From Microbacterium lacticum (GTDB taxonomy: Bacteria; Actinomycetota; Actinomycetes; Actinomycetales; Microbacteriaceae), in NCBI RefSeq assembly GCF_006716815.1, contig NZ_VFPS01000003.1, forward strand, positions 248,001 through 312,000: a stretch of 64,000 nt of DNA, in the 5' to 3' direction. Under the pieces are notes generated by a model. The model was not told where the DNA came from. It saw only the letters and a list, made by a program, of their open reading frames with translations, and did no database searches. Of this stretch, positions 9,553 through 17,761 are shown in pieces. Both the position numbers and the translations under genes were made by a program. The first letter of the stretch is position 1, and each line of letters begins with the position of its first letter.

Positions 9553-10809
9553 TCAGCGGGCGTTTGCGACGGGCGCGTCGTAGCGGGGGAGCTCGATGGC
9601 CTCGGATCTGTCGAGCATGCGCGCCACGAGCTGCTTCATCGGCCAGTGGTGCATGAACCGGGCGGTGAGCACGCGCATCCGCAGCATGAACCGGCTGCGC
9701 GGCAGGAAGCCGTCGGCGCCGCCGGGAGGAAGCGTGTGCGCGGCCTTCACGAGCGGGCGCATGATCTCCTCGTAGCGCCGGACCGCCGCGGTGTGGTCGA
9801 CTCCGCCGCCGTCGGATGCCGGGCCGCGGTCGCATGCCCGGGCGCCGTCGGATGCCGGGGCGGCGTCGAGTGCGACCTCGCGGGCGAGTTCCCCCGCGAG
9901 CACGTACGCGCCGACGAGCGCGAGACTCGTGCCCATGCCGGTGAGCGGCGAGCCGCAGTACCCGGCGTCGCCCAGGAGCGCGACGCGTCCCGTCGTCCAG
10001 GCATCCATGTGCACCTGACTCACCGTGTCGAGGTGGAACTCCGGGTCGGCGTCGGCGGCGGCGAGAAGCTCGGGCGCACGCCACCCCATGCCCGCGACGA
10101 CCGTGTCGGCGGCGACGCTTCTGGCTCGGCACGTCGCGCCGGTCGACGTCGACCCCGTCGGCGGCGAACGCCAGCATCGCCTTCGCGGTGCCGCCCCGCT
10201 CGGGGCGCAGCCCAGCATGCGACCGGGCTGGTTGCACATCTCGAACCAGTCGTCGAGCGGGCCGGCGTCGGGCACGGTGCAGTCGCCGAGATGGAGCCCG
10301 AGGTGGGTGACGAAACCGGACTCCGGTCCGAAGGCGAGCGCGCGCACGCCGGAATGGATGCCATCGGCGCCGACCACCAGGTCGTAGGTGCGGACGGCGC
10401 CGCTCCGGAAGGTGACCTCGACGCCGTCAGGTGTCTCGTCGAGCGCGCTGATGCGGTCGCCGTAGACGATGTCGGTCTGCCCGGCGATGAGCTCGTGCAG
10501 GATGACGGTGAGGTCGCCTTTCATGATCTCGAGCTCGGTGACGGGGCTGCCGTCGCCGGTGAAGAGGTCGGCCGGCATGGTCGCAAGCTCTCGACCGTCG
10601 CGGTCGACGTAGCGGAGGCCCTTCTCGGGCACGAGCAGTTCGCGGACGCGCGGCAGGATCCCCATCCGCTCGGCGACGATCTCGCCGAGTCCGTGCAGGT
10701 CGACGGCCTGGCCGCCGAGCCGCAGCGTCGTCGCCTGTTCGACGATCGTCGATCGGATGCCGTGGGTGCCGAGCCAGTAGGCGAGGGCCGGACCGGCGAT
10801 TCCGCCGGC
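9553..10809 (-). pseudogene. FAD-dependent monooxygenase remnant (5'-truncated, frameshifted)
   Basis: The frame encodes most of a PHBH-type FAD monooxygenase. The open frame starts directly after a stop at 10810-10812, inside the dinucleotide-binding motif (AGGIAGPALAYWL); the first strand MxVLVxG is missing. Retained blocks are the DG motif LVVGADGIHSGVR and the second FAD motif GRVALLGDAGYCGSPLTGMG. Between about 10130 and 10215 the reading frame gives an unlikely Arg/Ser-rich peptide, whereas the other minus-strand frame there reads ERGGTAKAMLAFAADGVDVD, exactly the expected family sequence. This implies two compensating frameshifts. The start is lost at the same junction as the divergent tetR fragment. 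Two frame errors could be sequencing mistakes, but the lost start would still make it a pseudogene. Confidence 0.8.
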
Positions 10810-10811
10810 TC

Positions 10812-11177
10812 ACGCGTCCCCAGCTCGTGCCGCACGGCCTGCGCTACACCGAGTGGGCTGTGCAGGCGTTGGCGCCGCTGGGCCTCGACCTTCGGTAGAT
10901 GATGCACATCTGCGTGCTGATCTTCAGCCACACGAAGGGGCTCGCGAACGACATCGCCGCGGAGTCGGAGCAGCAGCAGGACACCGGTCTCACCGCGGAC
11001 GAGTTCATGTCGACCCGCGCCGGCGACATGGCGGCGCTGATCACGTCGGAGAACCTGCCGATGCTCTCGGCGCTCGTGCGCAGCGACGACTTCGACCTCG
11101 ACCTCGATGAGCTGTTCGAGTTCGGTCTGCAGCGTCTGCTCGACGGTCTCGAAGGATGGCTCGCCGCGCGCGGGTGA
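10812..11177 (+). pseudogene. TetR-family regulator remnant (C-terminal domain, in-frame stop)
   Basis: The frame from about 10812 reads LVPHGLRYTEWAVQALAPLG and continues past a TAG at 10896-10898 into MMHICVLIFSHTKGLANDIA, ending at 11177. This is the ligand-binding C-terminal region of a TetR regulator of the kind often found divergent from FAD monooxygenases. The DNA-binding helix-turn-helix half is absent: sequence changes at about 10810 to the monooxygenase. An ATG at 10899 could start a 92-residue peptide, but it would have no DNA-binding domain. The TAG is one transition away from CAG, so it looks like a simple nonsense mutation. Confidence 0.65.
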
Positions 11178-11243
11178 CGGCGGTTCGTGCGCTGAGGTCG
11201 GCGTCTCGTCGGGCGTGAATGCCCCGCGCCGCCGCGGGCCGCG

Positions 11244-11864
11244 TCAGTCGGTCGCCGCGGCCGCGGATGCCCCGGTCGCCCCGGTCGCCGCAGCCCCCGC
11301 CTCGGCCACCCCGACCGTCGCCGGCCGACGCCGCGCGAGCCGGGCGACGCCCGCAGCGCGCAGCCGGTCGGCGATGACGATGCCGAGGGCGACGGCGCCG
11401 AGCTCCGACGCGAACAGCGCGACGACGTAGAGCACGACCACCCAGACCGGGAAGGCCTGCATGTTGGCTGCGGTGACGGTCCACACGGCGTAGAACGTGG
11501 CGAGCAGCGTCGCCCCGACGTAGTACAGCCAGCGCGACCAGCGACGGTAGAGCGTCACCAGGAACGGCAGCTCGATGAACGCCGCGAACATCACGTTGGT
11601 GATCACGATCGCGGGCCCGGTCGTCGACAGCGGGGTCGCGACGAGCCCCGAGATGAGTCCGGTGAGCAGGGCCGCCCCGGGGCGCTCGATGAGCCGCATC
11701 GCGATCACGAAACCGATCACCCACGCCCCCGCCACGAGCGCCGACACCGGCGGCAGGGTCGCGTAGGTCGCGGTCGAGAACGCCGTCGCGGGGATGATCA
11801 GAAGCCCCGTCGCCACCCCGATCGCGGCGCAGGTCAGCAGGTACGCGGTCGTCACGCGGCCCAT
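11244..11864 (-). CDS. ECF transporter S component, YkoE-like
   Basis: This 206-residue membrane protein has five to six hydrophobic segments (about residues 5-30, 38-60, 65-90, 95-115, 120-145 and 150-175) and a short Ala-rich cytosolic tail. The opening TAYLLTCAAIGVATGLLIIP is typical of YkoE/ABC-cobalt-like substrate-binding (S) components of energy-coupling-factor transporters, and a second protein with the same opening is encoded at 15794-16348. It overlaps the upstream siderophore-interacting protein gene by one base (TGATG) and lies last in the order ecfA-ecfT-SIP-S. YkoE proteins are usually linked to thiamine precursors, but the iron box and SIP partner here argue for an iron-related ligand. 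Confidence 0.75.
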   Translation of the reverse strand: MGRVTTAYLLTCAAIGVATGLLIIPATAFSTATYATLPPVSALVAGAWVIGFVIAMRLIERPGAALLTGLISGLVATPLSTTGPAIVITNVMFAAFIELPFLVTLYRRWSRWLYYVGATLLATFYAVWTVTAANMQAFPVWVVVLYVVALFASELGAVALGIVIADRLRAAGVARLARRRPATVGVAEAGAAATGATGASAAAATD

Positions 11865-12745
11865 CAGTGCGCCCCCTCCGCCGCGGGGCGGGCTTGCTCC
11901 GACTTCGGGGCGGGCGAGGCCGCGCCGACGCGCCAGTACCCGACGAAGCTGATCCGATCCTTGCCGAGACCCTGCGCGACGAGGTGCCGCCGTGCGGCGG
12001 TCGGCAGCGACTGCTCCCCGACGATGAAGGCGTGCGTGTCGGATGCCGGTGCCGCGAGCTCCTCGAGCGCGGCGTGCGCCAGCGAACCGGGCTTCGCCGA
12101 GGCATCCCGCACCAGCCAGCGCACCTCGATGCCCGCCGGCGCGTCGAAGGGGAGGATGTCGTCGGCCGACGGCGCCTCGATGATCGCGAGGCCCGTCGCC
12201 GACGGCGGCACCGAGGCGCAGATGCCGGCCACAGCCGGCGCCCCGGTCTCGTCGGCGACGAGCAGCACCTTCTCGACGCCGTTCTCGGGATTGAAACCGA
12301 GCCCCTCGTCGATCACGACGACCGACTCGCCCGGCGCGGCGGCCTCGGCCCAGCGCGAGGCCGGGCCCGCCGTCGGTCCGCTACCGTGCAGCACGAAGTC
12401 GACGTCGATCTCGGCGCCGCCACTCGGGCCGGCCGCGCGGAAGGCGCGCACCGTGTAGTTGCGCATGACGGGGCGTACCCCGTCGGGGATGCGCAGGTAC
12501 TTCAGGTAGCCGAAGATCTTGTTCGCCTTCGCGGGGATGCGCTCGAGGGCCTCGTCGCCGCCCTCGCCGCTGTGCGGCAGGAACAGGCGGAACCACTGGT
12601 CGAACCCCAGCGGTGCGAACCGGTCGATCTCACCGCCGCCGAGCGTGATGCGGATCCAGTGCGGGCTCAGCCGCTCGGTGCGCAGCACCTCGAGGCGCAC
12701 GAGCTCTTGCGAGGCGGGCTTGACGAGTCGGGAGAACCGGGCCAT
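11864..12745 (-). CDS. Siderophore-interacting protein (FAD-linked ferric reductase)
   Basis: This 293-residue cytosolic flavoprotein belongs to the SIP/ViuB family, which reduces ferric siderophores to release iron. The ferredoxin-reductase-like FAD domain is at residues 12-140, with the flavin-binding RNYTVRAFR near 105-113; the NAD(P)H-like domain follows at 145-290 with LLVADETGAPAVAGI and the C-terminal FVGYWRVGA. Length fits the family. The ATG at 12745 is followed downstream by overlap with the S component, and the gene sits 110 bases after ecfT. That spacer (12746-12855) carries several repeats of GGGTCAGCGGCGG-like sequence. Its place in an ECF transporter operon with an iron box suggests it reduces the imported iron complex. 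Confidence 0.88.
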   Translation of the reverse strand: MARFSRLVKPASQELVRLEVLRTERLSPHWIRITLGGGEIDRFAPLGFDQWFRLFLPHSGEGGDEALERIPAKANKIFGYLKYLRIPDGVRPVMRNYTVRAFRAAGPSGGAEIDVDFVLHGSGPTAGPASRWAEAAAPGESVVVIDEGLGFNPENGVEKVLLVADETGAPAVAGICASVPPSATGLAIIEAPSADDILPFDAPAGIEVRWLVRDASAKPGSLAHAALEELAAPASDTHAFIVGEQSLPTAARRHLVAQGLGKDRISFVGYWRVGAASPAPKSEQARPAAEGAH

Positions 12746-12855
12746 GCGGGTGTCCTTTCGAGGCGGATAACGCGGCGGGGTCGGAGCGGGTCAGCGGCGG
12801 TCGTGGAGGGTCAGGGGAGAGGGTCAGCGGCGGGTGAACGGCGGGTCGGCGCGGG

Positions 12856-13665
12856 TCAGAGGGTCCACGGGAAGAAGGCGATGAGGATGCCCGCGCTCAC
12901 GACCCAGAACGCGGCGACGAACACGGTGTCGCGCACCCGCCACGGCACGAGGTGCCGCTCGGTGCGGTCGGGGTGGGCGCCGAAGGCGCGGGCATCCATC
13001 GCGAGCGCCACGCGTTCGGCGTGCCGGATCGCCCCCGCCAGGAGCGGCACGATGTAGCCCCACCAGCGGGCGAGGGCCGCGAACGGGCCGCGGCCGCCGC
13101 GCGCACCGCGCACCCGGTGCGCCTGCCGGATCACCTCGAACTCGTGGCCGAACCGCGGCACGAACCGGAACGCCGCCAGCGCCGTGTAGCCGATCCGATA
13201 CGGCACGCGCAGCTGCTGCACCGCGGCGCGTACGAGGTCTGGTCCGGTGCTCGTGAGCCCCGCGATGAGGGCGAGCGCGATGATCGCCACGAGGCGGAGG
13301 CCCGTCGCGAGACCCACCGCGAGGGCGCCGCCGTAGAGGCTCCAGCCGCCGATCTGCAGGATCGTCACCGAGGTGTCGACGCGCGAGGCATCCGTCCAGA
13401 GCGCCATGCCGAGCCCGATCACGGCCGCGCCGAGCGGCAGCGCGACGACGAGCAGCAGACCGAGCCGCGCGGTCAGGCGCGCCCCGGCGAGGAGCACCGC
13501 GTAGGCGAGCACGATGAAGGCGAGGGGTGTCGCGAGGTCGCGCACGAACACCAGAACGAGCATCGCGGGCAGCGGCGCGGCGAGCTTCGCGAGCGGGTTC
13601 AGCCCGTACAGGAAGCGCCCCGACGGGGCCGCGGTGGCGTACGGGTCGATCGCGACGGCGCTCAT
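12856..13665 (-). CDS. ecfT: ECF transporter transmembrane T component
   Basis: This 269-residue protein is the EcfT scaffold that couples the ATPases to the S components. It has about five transmembrane helices clustered at residues 25-165 and the conserved coupling helices rich in Ala-Arg: QAHRVRGARGGRGP near 180 and the second, MDARAFGAHPDRT, near 222, where ARA/ARG-type triplets dock on EcfA. The opening GLNPLAKLAAPLP is characteristic. Its ATG overlaps the ecfA stop (ATGA at 13662-13665), so the two are co-translated. Confidence 0.9.
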   Translation of the reverse strand: MSAVAIDPYATAAPSGRFLYGLNPLAKLAAPLPAMLVLVFVRDLATPLAFIVLAYAVLLAGARLTARLGLLLVVALPLGAAVIGLGMALWTDASRVDTSVTILQIGGWSLYGGALAVGLATGLRLVAIIALALIAGLTSTGPDLVRAAVQQLRVPYRIGYTALAAFRFVPRFGHEFEVIRQAHRVRGARGGRGPFAALARWWGYIVPLLAGAIRHAERVALAMDARAFGAHPDRTERHLVPWRVRDTVFVAAFWVVSAGILIAFFPWTL

Positions 13666-15587
13666 GAGGCGCCCCCGGTCGCGCTTCCGTCGGAGGTTCC
13701 GGCCGTGATCCCGCCTGCGATTCCGGCCGCGCCCGCGAGGTCGGCGAGGCGCGTGACGGCGGCGAGCGACGGATGCCTCGTCAGACCCGCGAACGCACGA
13801 CGCAGCGGCGGGAGTCGGAGGCCCGCCGTGCGCAGCAGCGCCTCGTCGGCGAAGACATCGGGCGTCGGGGCGTCCGCGACGATGCGCCCGTCGCCGACGA
13901 TCACCGTGCGGTGCGCGTACTCGGTGACCAGCTGCATGTCGTGCGTGACGACGAGCACCGTCGTGCCGTCGCGGTTGAGTCCCTGCAGCAGGGTCAGCAG
14001 CTCGTCGGCGCGGGCGCGGTCCTGGCCGAACGTCGGCTCGTCGAGGGCGAGCACGGGCGCTCCCGCGACGAGCGCGGTGCCCACCGAGAGGCGCCGCTTC
14101 TGGCCGCCGGAGAGGAGGAACGGATGCACGTCGGCCTGGTCCTCGAGCCCGAACCGGCGGAGCACGTCGAACGCGCGCTCGCGCACCTCGGCCTCGGGCA
14201 GCCTCTGCAGCCGCAGGCCGTGCGCGAGCTCGTCGTAGACGGTGTGCGCGATGAACTGGTGCTCGGGGTTCTGGAACACGAACCCGATCCGCCGCGACAG
14301 GGTGCGGAGGTCGGTGCGGGCGATGTCGGTGCCGCCGACGCTGACCTGGCCGCGCGGCACGGGCACGACCCCGGCGATCGACTGCAGCAAGGTCGTCTTT
14401 CCGGCGCCGTTCGCGCCGACGATCGCGACGAACTCGCCGGCGGCGACGTCGAGGTCGACGCCGTGCAGGATCTCGGTCTTGCCGCGCCGGGTGCGCAGGC
14501 CCCGCACCCGGATGAGCGGTTCGGCATTCCGTCTCCGCGCGTCGCCGGGGGCGGAATCCGGCTGAGTCGGGGTTTCGGGAGGAGAGGAGACCGAATTGTG
14601 AACGGCGTCGGGGGATGCCTCCGCCGCTGGTGCCTGGGCGGGCGCGGCTGCCGGTGGCGGGGCGGGCGCGGCCGCCGGTGGCGGGGCATCCATCGTCTCG
14701 AGCGCGGCGTGCAGCTCGGCGGGATCGAGCGGGAGCGGATCGAGAGGCCAGCCCGCGTCGCGCAGGCGCAGCGCGGCGAGGGTCGAGACGGGCAGCCAGA
14801 CGCCCATCGCGTGCAGCTCGTCGGCCCGCCCGCGCAGCACCTCGTCGACCGAGCCGTCGGCGACCGTGCGCCCCGCGTGGTCGAGCACCACCACGCGATC
14901 GGTGATCGCGGTCGCGGCGTCGAGGTTGTGCTCGACCAGCACGATCGCCCGGTCATACGCGGCGACGAGCTCCCCGAGCGCCGCGTAGACCTCCTCGATG
15001 CCCCGCGGGTCGAGGTTCGCGGTCGGCTCGTCGAGCACGAGCAGGGGCGATCCCATCGCGAGGGCGCAGGCGATCGCGAGGCGTTGCCGGCCGCCGCCGG
15101 AGAGACAGTCGGGGTTCTCGGTGCGCCGCTCCCACAGGCCCACCCGGCGCAGGGCGTCTTCGGCGCGGGCGAGCACCTCGTCGACCGGCAGGCGCAGATT
15201 CTCGGGGCCGAACGCCACCTCGTCGAGGAGGGTTCCGGTCACCAGCTGCGCATCCGGGTCCTGGAACACCATCGCCACACGCGTGCTCAACTCGGCGACG
15301 GGGGTCACCGCGGTGTCGAGCCCGTCGATGAGCACCGAGCCCTCGAGCGTCGCGGGCACGGCGTGCGGGATCAGGCCGTCGAGCGCGAGCGCGAGCGTCG
15401 ACTTGCCGGCGCCGCTCGGTCCGAGCAGCAGCACGACCTCGCCGCGCGCGACGTCGAAGGTCGCCGCGGCGGGGGCGGCGTGCGTCGCGCCGTCGTGGCG
15501 GATGCCGAGATCGCGCACCCGGACGAGGGGCGTCGGGGTCTCGCCGAGGGGTTCCGCGGCGGCCGCTCCGAAGACGGCAGAGGTCAC
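13662..15587 (-). CDS. ECF transporter ATPase, fused duplicate (EcfA1-EcfA2)
   Basis: This 641-residue protein carries two complete ABC ATPase domains. Domain 1 (about residues 20-260) has Walker A GPSGAGKST, signature LSGGGRQRLAIA and Walker B LLVLDEPTANLDP. Domain 2 (about 360-590) has GANGAGKTT, LSGGQKRRLSVG and LALDEPTFGQD. A Pro/Ala-rich linker (about 285-345) joins them. Fused double EcfA subunits are common in actinobacteria and power S-component uptake through EcfT. The gene is first in the minus-strand operon, with the iron box 35 bases upstream of its start, so the operon is probably repressed when iron is plentiful. Confidence 0.92.
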   Translation of the reverse strand: MTSAVFGAAAAEPLGETPTPLVRVRDLGIRHDGATHAAPAAATFDVARGEVVLLLGPSGAGKSTLALALDGLIPHAVPATLEGSVLIDGLDTAVTPVAELSTRVAMVFQDPDAQLVTGTLLDEVAFGPENLRLPVDEVLARAEDALRRVGLWERRTENPDCLSGGGRQRLAIACALAMGSPLLVLDEPTANLDPRGIEEVYAALGELVAAYDRAIVLVEHNLDAATAITDRVVVLDHAGRTVADGSVDEVLRGRADELHAMGVWLPVSTLAALRLRDAGWPLDPLPLDPAELHAALETMDAPPPAAAPAPPPAAAPAQAPAAEASPDAVHNSVSSPPETPTQPDSAPGDARRRNAEPLIRVRGLRTRRGKTEILHGVDLDVAAGEFVAIVGANGAGKTTLLQSIAGVVPVPRGQVSVGGTDIARTDLRTLSRRIGFVFQNPEHQFIAHTVYDELAHGLRLQRLPEAEVRERAFDVLRRFGLEDQADVHPFLLSGGQKRRLSVGTALVAGAPVLALDEPTFGQDRARADELLTLLQGLNRDGTTVLVVTHDMQLVTEYAHRTVIVGDGRIVADAPTPDVFADEALLRTAGLRLPPLRRAFAGLTRHPSLAAVTRLADLAGAAGIAGGITAGTSDGSATGGAS

Positions 15588-15621
15588 GGGAATTCCCAGC
15601 GGTCAGGACAGTGGAGTCATC

Positions 15622-15640
15622 CCAGGTTAGCCGAACCTAA
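15622..15640 (-). promoter_or_regulatory. IdeR/DtxR-type iron box upstream of ecfA
   Basis: Read on the minus strand, these 19 bases are TTAGGTTCGGCTAACCTGG. The known IdeR/DtxR consensus is TTAGGTTAGSCTAACCTAA; 16 of 19 positions agree (mismatches at position 8 and the last two). The site lies 35 bases before the ecfA ATG, the usual distance for an operator covering a promoter. I infer iron-dependent repression of ecfA-ecfT-SIP-S by an IdeR/DtxR protein, which is encoded outside this window. Confidence 0.75.
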
Positions 15641-15681
15641 CTTCCGCGGCCAGTCGCGGGCGCGCCGGTGCTCACGCCGCG

Positions 15682-15763
15682 TCACGGACGCAGGAGAAAT
15701 CACGAACGCAGGATGCCTGGGCGCCGAGCCGTCCTGCGTCGGTGATTTGTCCTGCCTCGGTGA
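15682..15763. repeat. Nested inverted repeat built from a CACxGACGCAGGA unit
   Basis: Two 32-base arms (15682-15713 and 15732-15763) are inverted repeats of each other with four mismatches, around an 18-base centre. Each arm is itself two direct copies of a unit close to ATCACGGACGCAGGA. The structure lies in the gap between the ecfA promoter and the end of the second S component, both on the minus strand. It could be a terminator for the upstream gene, an intergenic mobile repeat, or a binding array. No open frame uses it. Confidence 0.7.
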
Positions 15764-15793
15764 TGTGGCGACCGGCTCGAAGCGGCGGCCAGG

Positions 15794-16348
15794 TCAGCGC
15801 GCCGCGCCCTGCCGGGCGACGCCGGCTCGGCGAAGCGAGGCGCCGATCGCGAGGCCGATCGCCGTCCAGGCGATCGGGCCGCACACCGACAGCGCGAGGT
15901 ACGTGATCTGCGCCCACAGCGGCAGCGCGCTCAGGTGCGCCGCGAAGAGCACCACGACGGCGACGATCACGCCGATGATGAATGCCGAGATGAAGAAGCG
16001 CCACGCGCCCCACGCGCGGTACCGGGTGAGGGCGGCCACGCCCTCCTGGATCGCACCGAAGAGGAGCGCCGTGCCGAGGAACCGCATCGTCCACGCCGGG
16101 TTGAAGGCGCTCGAGACGAGCGCGGCGAGCATGTGCGTGAGGATCGCTACGAGCGGCAGGCGCAGCACCTCCTGCGCGATAATGCCGGGCAGCACGTGCG
16201 CACCGAGCAGCAACCCGTAGGCGAACAGCACCGTCGCGAGAACGACGGGGGTCAGCAGTCCCGCGATGCCGCCGACGATGCCCGTCGCGACGCCGATCGC
16301 CGCGCACACCAGCAGAACGCGCGTCGAGAGGATCGGGTGTCGGGCCAC
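15794..16348 (-). CDS. Second ECF S-component-like membrane protein
   Basis: This 184-residue protein shares the opening LLVCAAIGVATGIVGGIAGL and the overall layout of the S component at 11244-11864, so the two look paralogous. It has about five hydrophobic segments (residues 10-30, 35-60, 75-95, 115-140 and 145-170). The frame stays open upstream to 16816, but that part is antisense to the pirin gene; the GTG at 16348 after GGGAGC is the sensible start. It lies upstream of the ecfA operon but is separated by about 200 bases with the iron box and an inverted repeat, so it is probably transcribed separately. Its ligand is unknown. Confidence 0.7.
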   Translation of the reverse strand: MARHPILSTRVLLVCAAIGVATGIVGGIAGLLTPVVLATVLFAYGLLLGAHVLPGIIAQEVLRLPLVAILTHMLAALVSSAFNPAWTMRFLGTALLFGAIQEGVAALTRYRAWGAWRFFISAFIIGVIVAVVVLFAAHLSALPLWAQITYLALSVCGPIAWTAIGLAIGASLRRAGVARQGAAR

Positions 16349-16443
16349 GCTCCCAGCGTACCGGGGCGGAAACCCGCTCCGACCGTGATAAACCAGCCCT
16401 GCGCCATGAACCCCACGCAGCCAACGGGCGCGCGGCGCTCCCG

Positions 16444-17190
16444 TCAGGGCCGGCGCCGCCGCTGGCTGAGGCGCACCGCGGGCAGCGGCGGGGCGGGAAG
16501 GCGCTCGTCGCCGTGACCGACGACGTGCCCGAATCGGGTCGGAGCGGCCCCGGGCGCACCCTCGGCCCCCCAGGCATCCCGAGCGGTGACGATCTCCTCG
16601 TGCGTCCGCGCGACGAAGTTCCACCACATCACGATGTCGGCCTCGAACGGCTCGCCGCCGAGCACGAACAGCGTCGCATCGCGCTCCGCGGTCACCTCGA
16701 CGCGGTCGCGATGGATGCCGAGGTACAGCAGGCTCTGGTCGGCGAGCGGGAGGGATGCCTCGGCATCCGTGTGCACCTGCGGTTCGCCGCTCATCCCCAC
16801 GAGCGCGTATTCCCATGCGGGCTCGAGCGGCAGCGTGATGGATGCCCCGGCCGGAATATTCACCTCGACGCCGGCGATCGGGGTGTACATCGTCGCGGGG
16901 GAGGAGGCGCCGCCGAACGCGCCGACGACGACCGTCGCCCGGGCGCCGCCGCCGAGATCGACGACGGGGAGATCCTCGTGCCGCTCGAACGCCTGCGCCC
17001 CGTCGCGCCGGCTCTCGGGCAGCGCGACCCAGAGCTGCAGCGCGTCGAGGGGCACCGCGTCGTCGCCCACCGAGTACTCCGAGTGCGCGATGCCGGCACC
17101 GCTCGTCATGAGGTTCAGCACTCCGCGTCGCACGATCACGTCGCTGCCGAGCACGTCGCGGTGGCGCGGACCGGCGTCGAGCCGGGTCAT
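16444..17190 (-). CDS. Pirin-family protein lacking part of its N-terminal cupin
   Basis: This 248-residue frame encodes a pirin (two-cupin protein; some are quercetinases or transcription cofactors). The conserved NLMTSGAGIAHSEYS, carrying the third and fourth metal ligands (His, Glu), begins only about 30 residues from the start, whereas in ordinary pirins it lies near residue 95-105. The HPHTGL-type motif with the first two metal ligands is absent: the start MTRLDAG is joined almost directly to HRDVLGSD. The C-terminal cupin looks complete (VNIPAGASITLPLEP, FVARTHEEI). The start overlaps the GNAT stop (ATGA). An internal in-frame deletion is the simplest reading, which would leave metal binding impaired. 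It may be a pseudogene despite the open frame. Confidence 0.75.
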   Translation of the reverse strand: MTRLDAGPRHRDVLGSDVIVRRGVLNLMTSGAGIAHSEYSVGDDAVPLDALQLWVALPESRRDGAQAFERHEDLPVVDLGGGARATVVVGAFGGASSPATMYTPIAGVEVNIPAGASITLPLEPAWEYALVGMSGEPQVHTDAEASLPLADQSLLYLGIHRDRVEVTAERDATLFVLGGEPFEADIVMWWNFVARTHEEIVTARDAWGAEGAPGAAPTRFGHVVGHGDERLPAPPLPAVRLSQRRRRP

Positions 17191-17558
17191 CCCCGCCCGT
17201 CTCCGACGCCCTCGTCGCCGGGCTGCTTCTCGTCGGTGGGGGCGGACTCGGCGACCTCGACGTCGCGCGGACGCCACTCGATCTTCAGGCCCGGCACGTC
17301 GTGCGACTTCAGGTACTTGATCACGAACGGGCACACCGGGATCACCGTGTTGCCGCGGCGCGCCTCGTCGGCCATCGCCTCGCCCACGAGGGTCGTCCCG
17401 AGACCGCGCCCGCCGAAGGCCGGGTCGATCTCGGTGTGCGGGTAGATGACGCGCCCGGGCGAGGCCAGCACGAACTCGGTGTACCCGGCCACTCCGCCGT
17501 CGACCGTGATCTCGTACCGCTCCTTCTCGTCGCTGCGCACGACCTGGACATCCGACAT
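17187..17558 (-). CDS. GNAT-fold N-acetyltransferase (YidJ/Yjdj-like)
   Basis: This 123-residue protein matches the small GNAT subgroup that includes human GTLF3B-like and bacterial YjdJ proteins. The acetyl-CoA-binding loop is visible as DPAFGGRGLGTTLV (residues about 45-58), preceded by the beta strands YEITVDGGVAGYTEF and followed by VIPVCPFVIKYLKSH. Residues after about 100 form an acidic tail. The substrate is unknown. It lies upstream of, and overlaps, the shortened pirin gene, so the two form one transcription unit, divergent from cstA. Confidence 0.8.
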   Translation of the reverse strand: MSDVQVVRSDEKERYEITVDGGVAGYTEFVLASPGRVIYPHTEIDPAFGGRGLGTTLVGEAMADEARRGNTVIPVCPFVIKYLKSHDVPGLKIEWRPRDVEVAESAPTDEKQPGDEGVGDGRG

Positions 17559-17761
17559 GGCGCTTCCTCTCCAGCGGGCCGGGGCCGTTCCCCCGGCTCG
17601 TCACCTCCAACGTAGGCGGGGCGGCCCCTGTTCCGCCAGAACCGCCGCTCGTCGCGGCATCCGTGCCGCTCGTCGCATCGCGGCGGCACGAGGCATCCAT
17701 CTCACCTCCGCCCTCCTTAGCGTGGACGCGCGCGACGATGCGCCTATCCCGGGAGGATCCG

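Noticed and set aside
10899-11177. A free-standing 92-residue gene starting at ATGATG
   Set aside because: The frame continues upstream through a single TAG into the same TetR C-terminal domain, so it is part of a pseudogene.
15794-16816. A 340-residue version of the second S component
   Set aside because: Residues upstream of 16348 are antisense-phase noise from the pirin gene; the GTG at 16348 fits the family opening.
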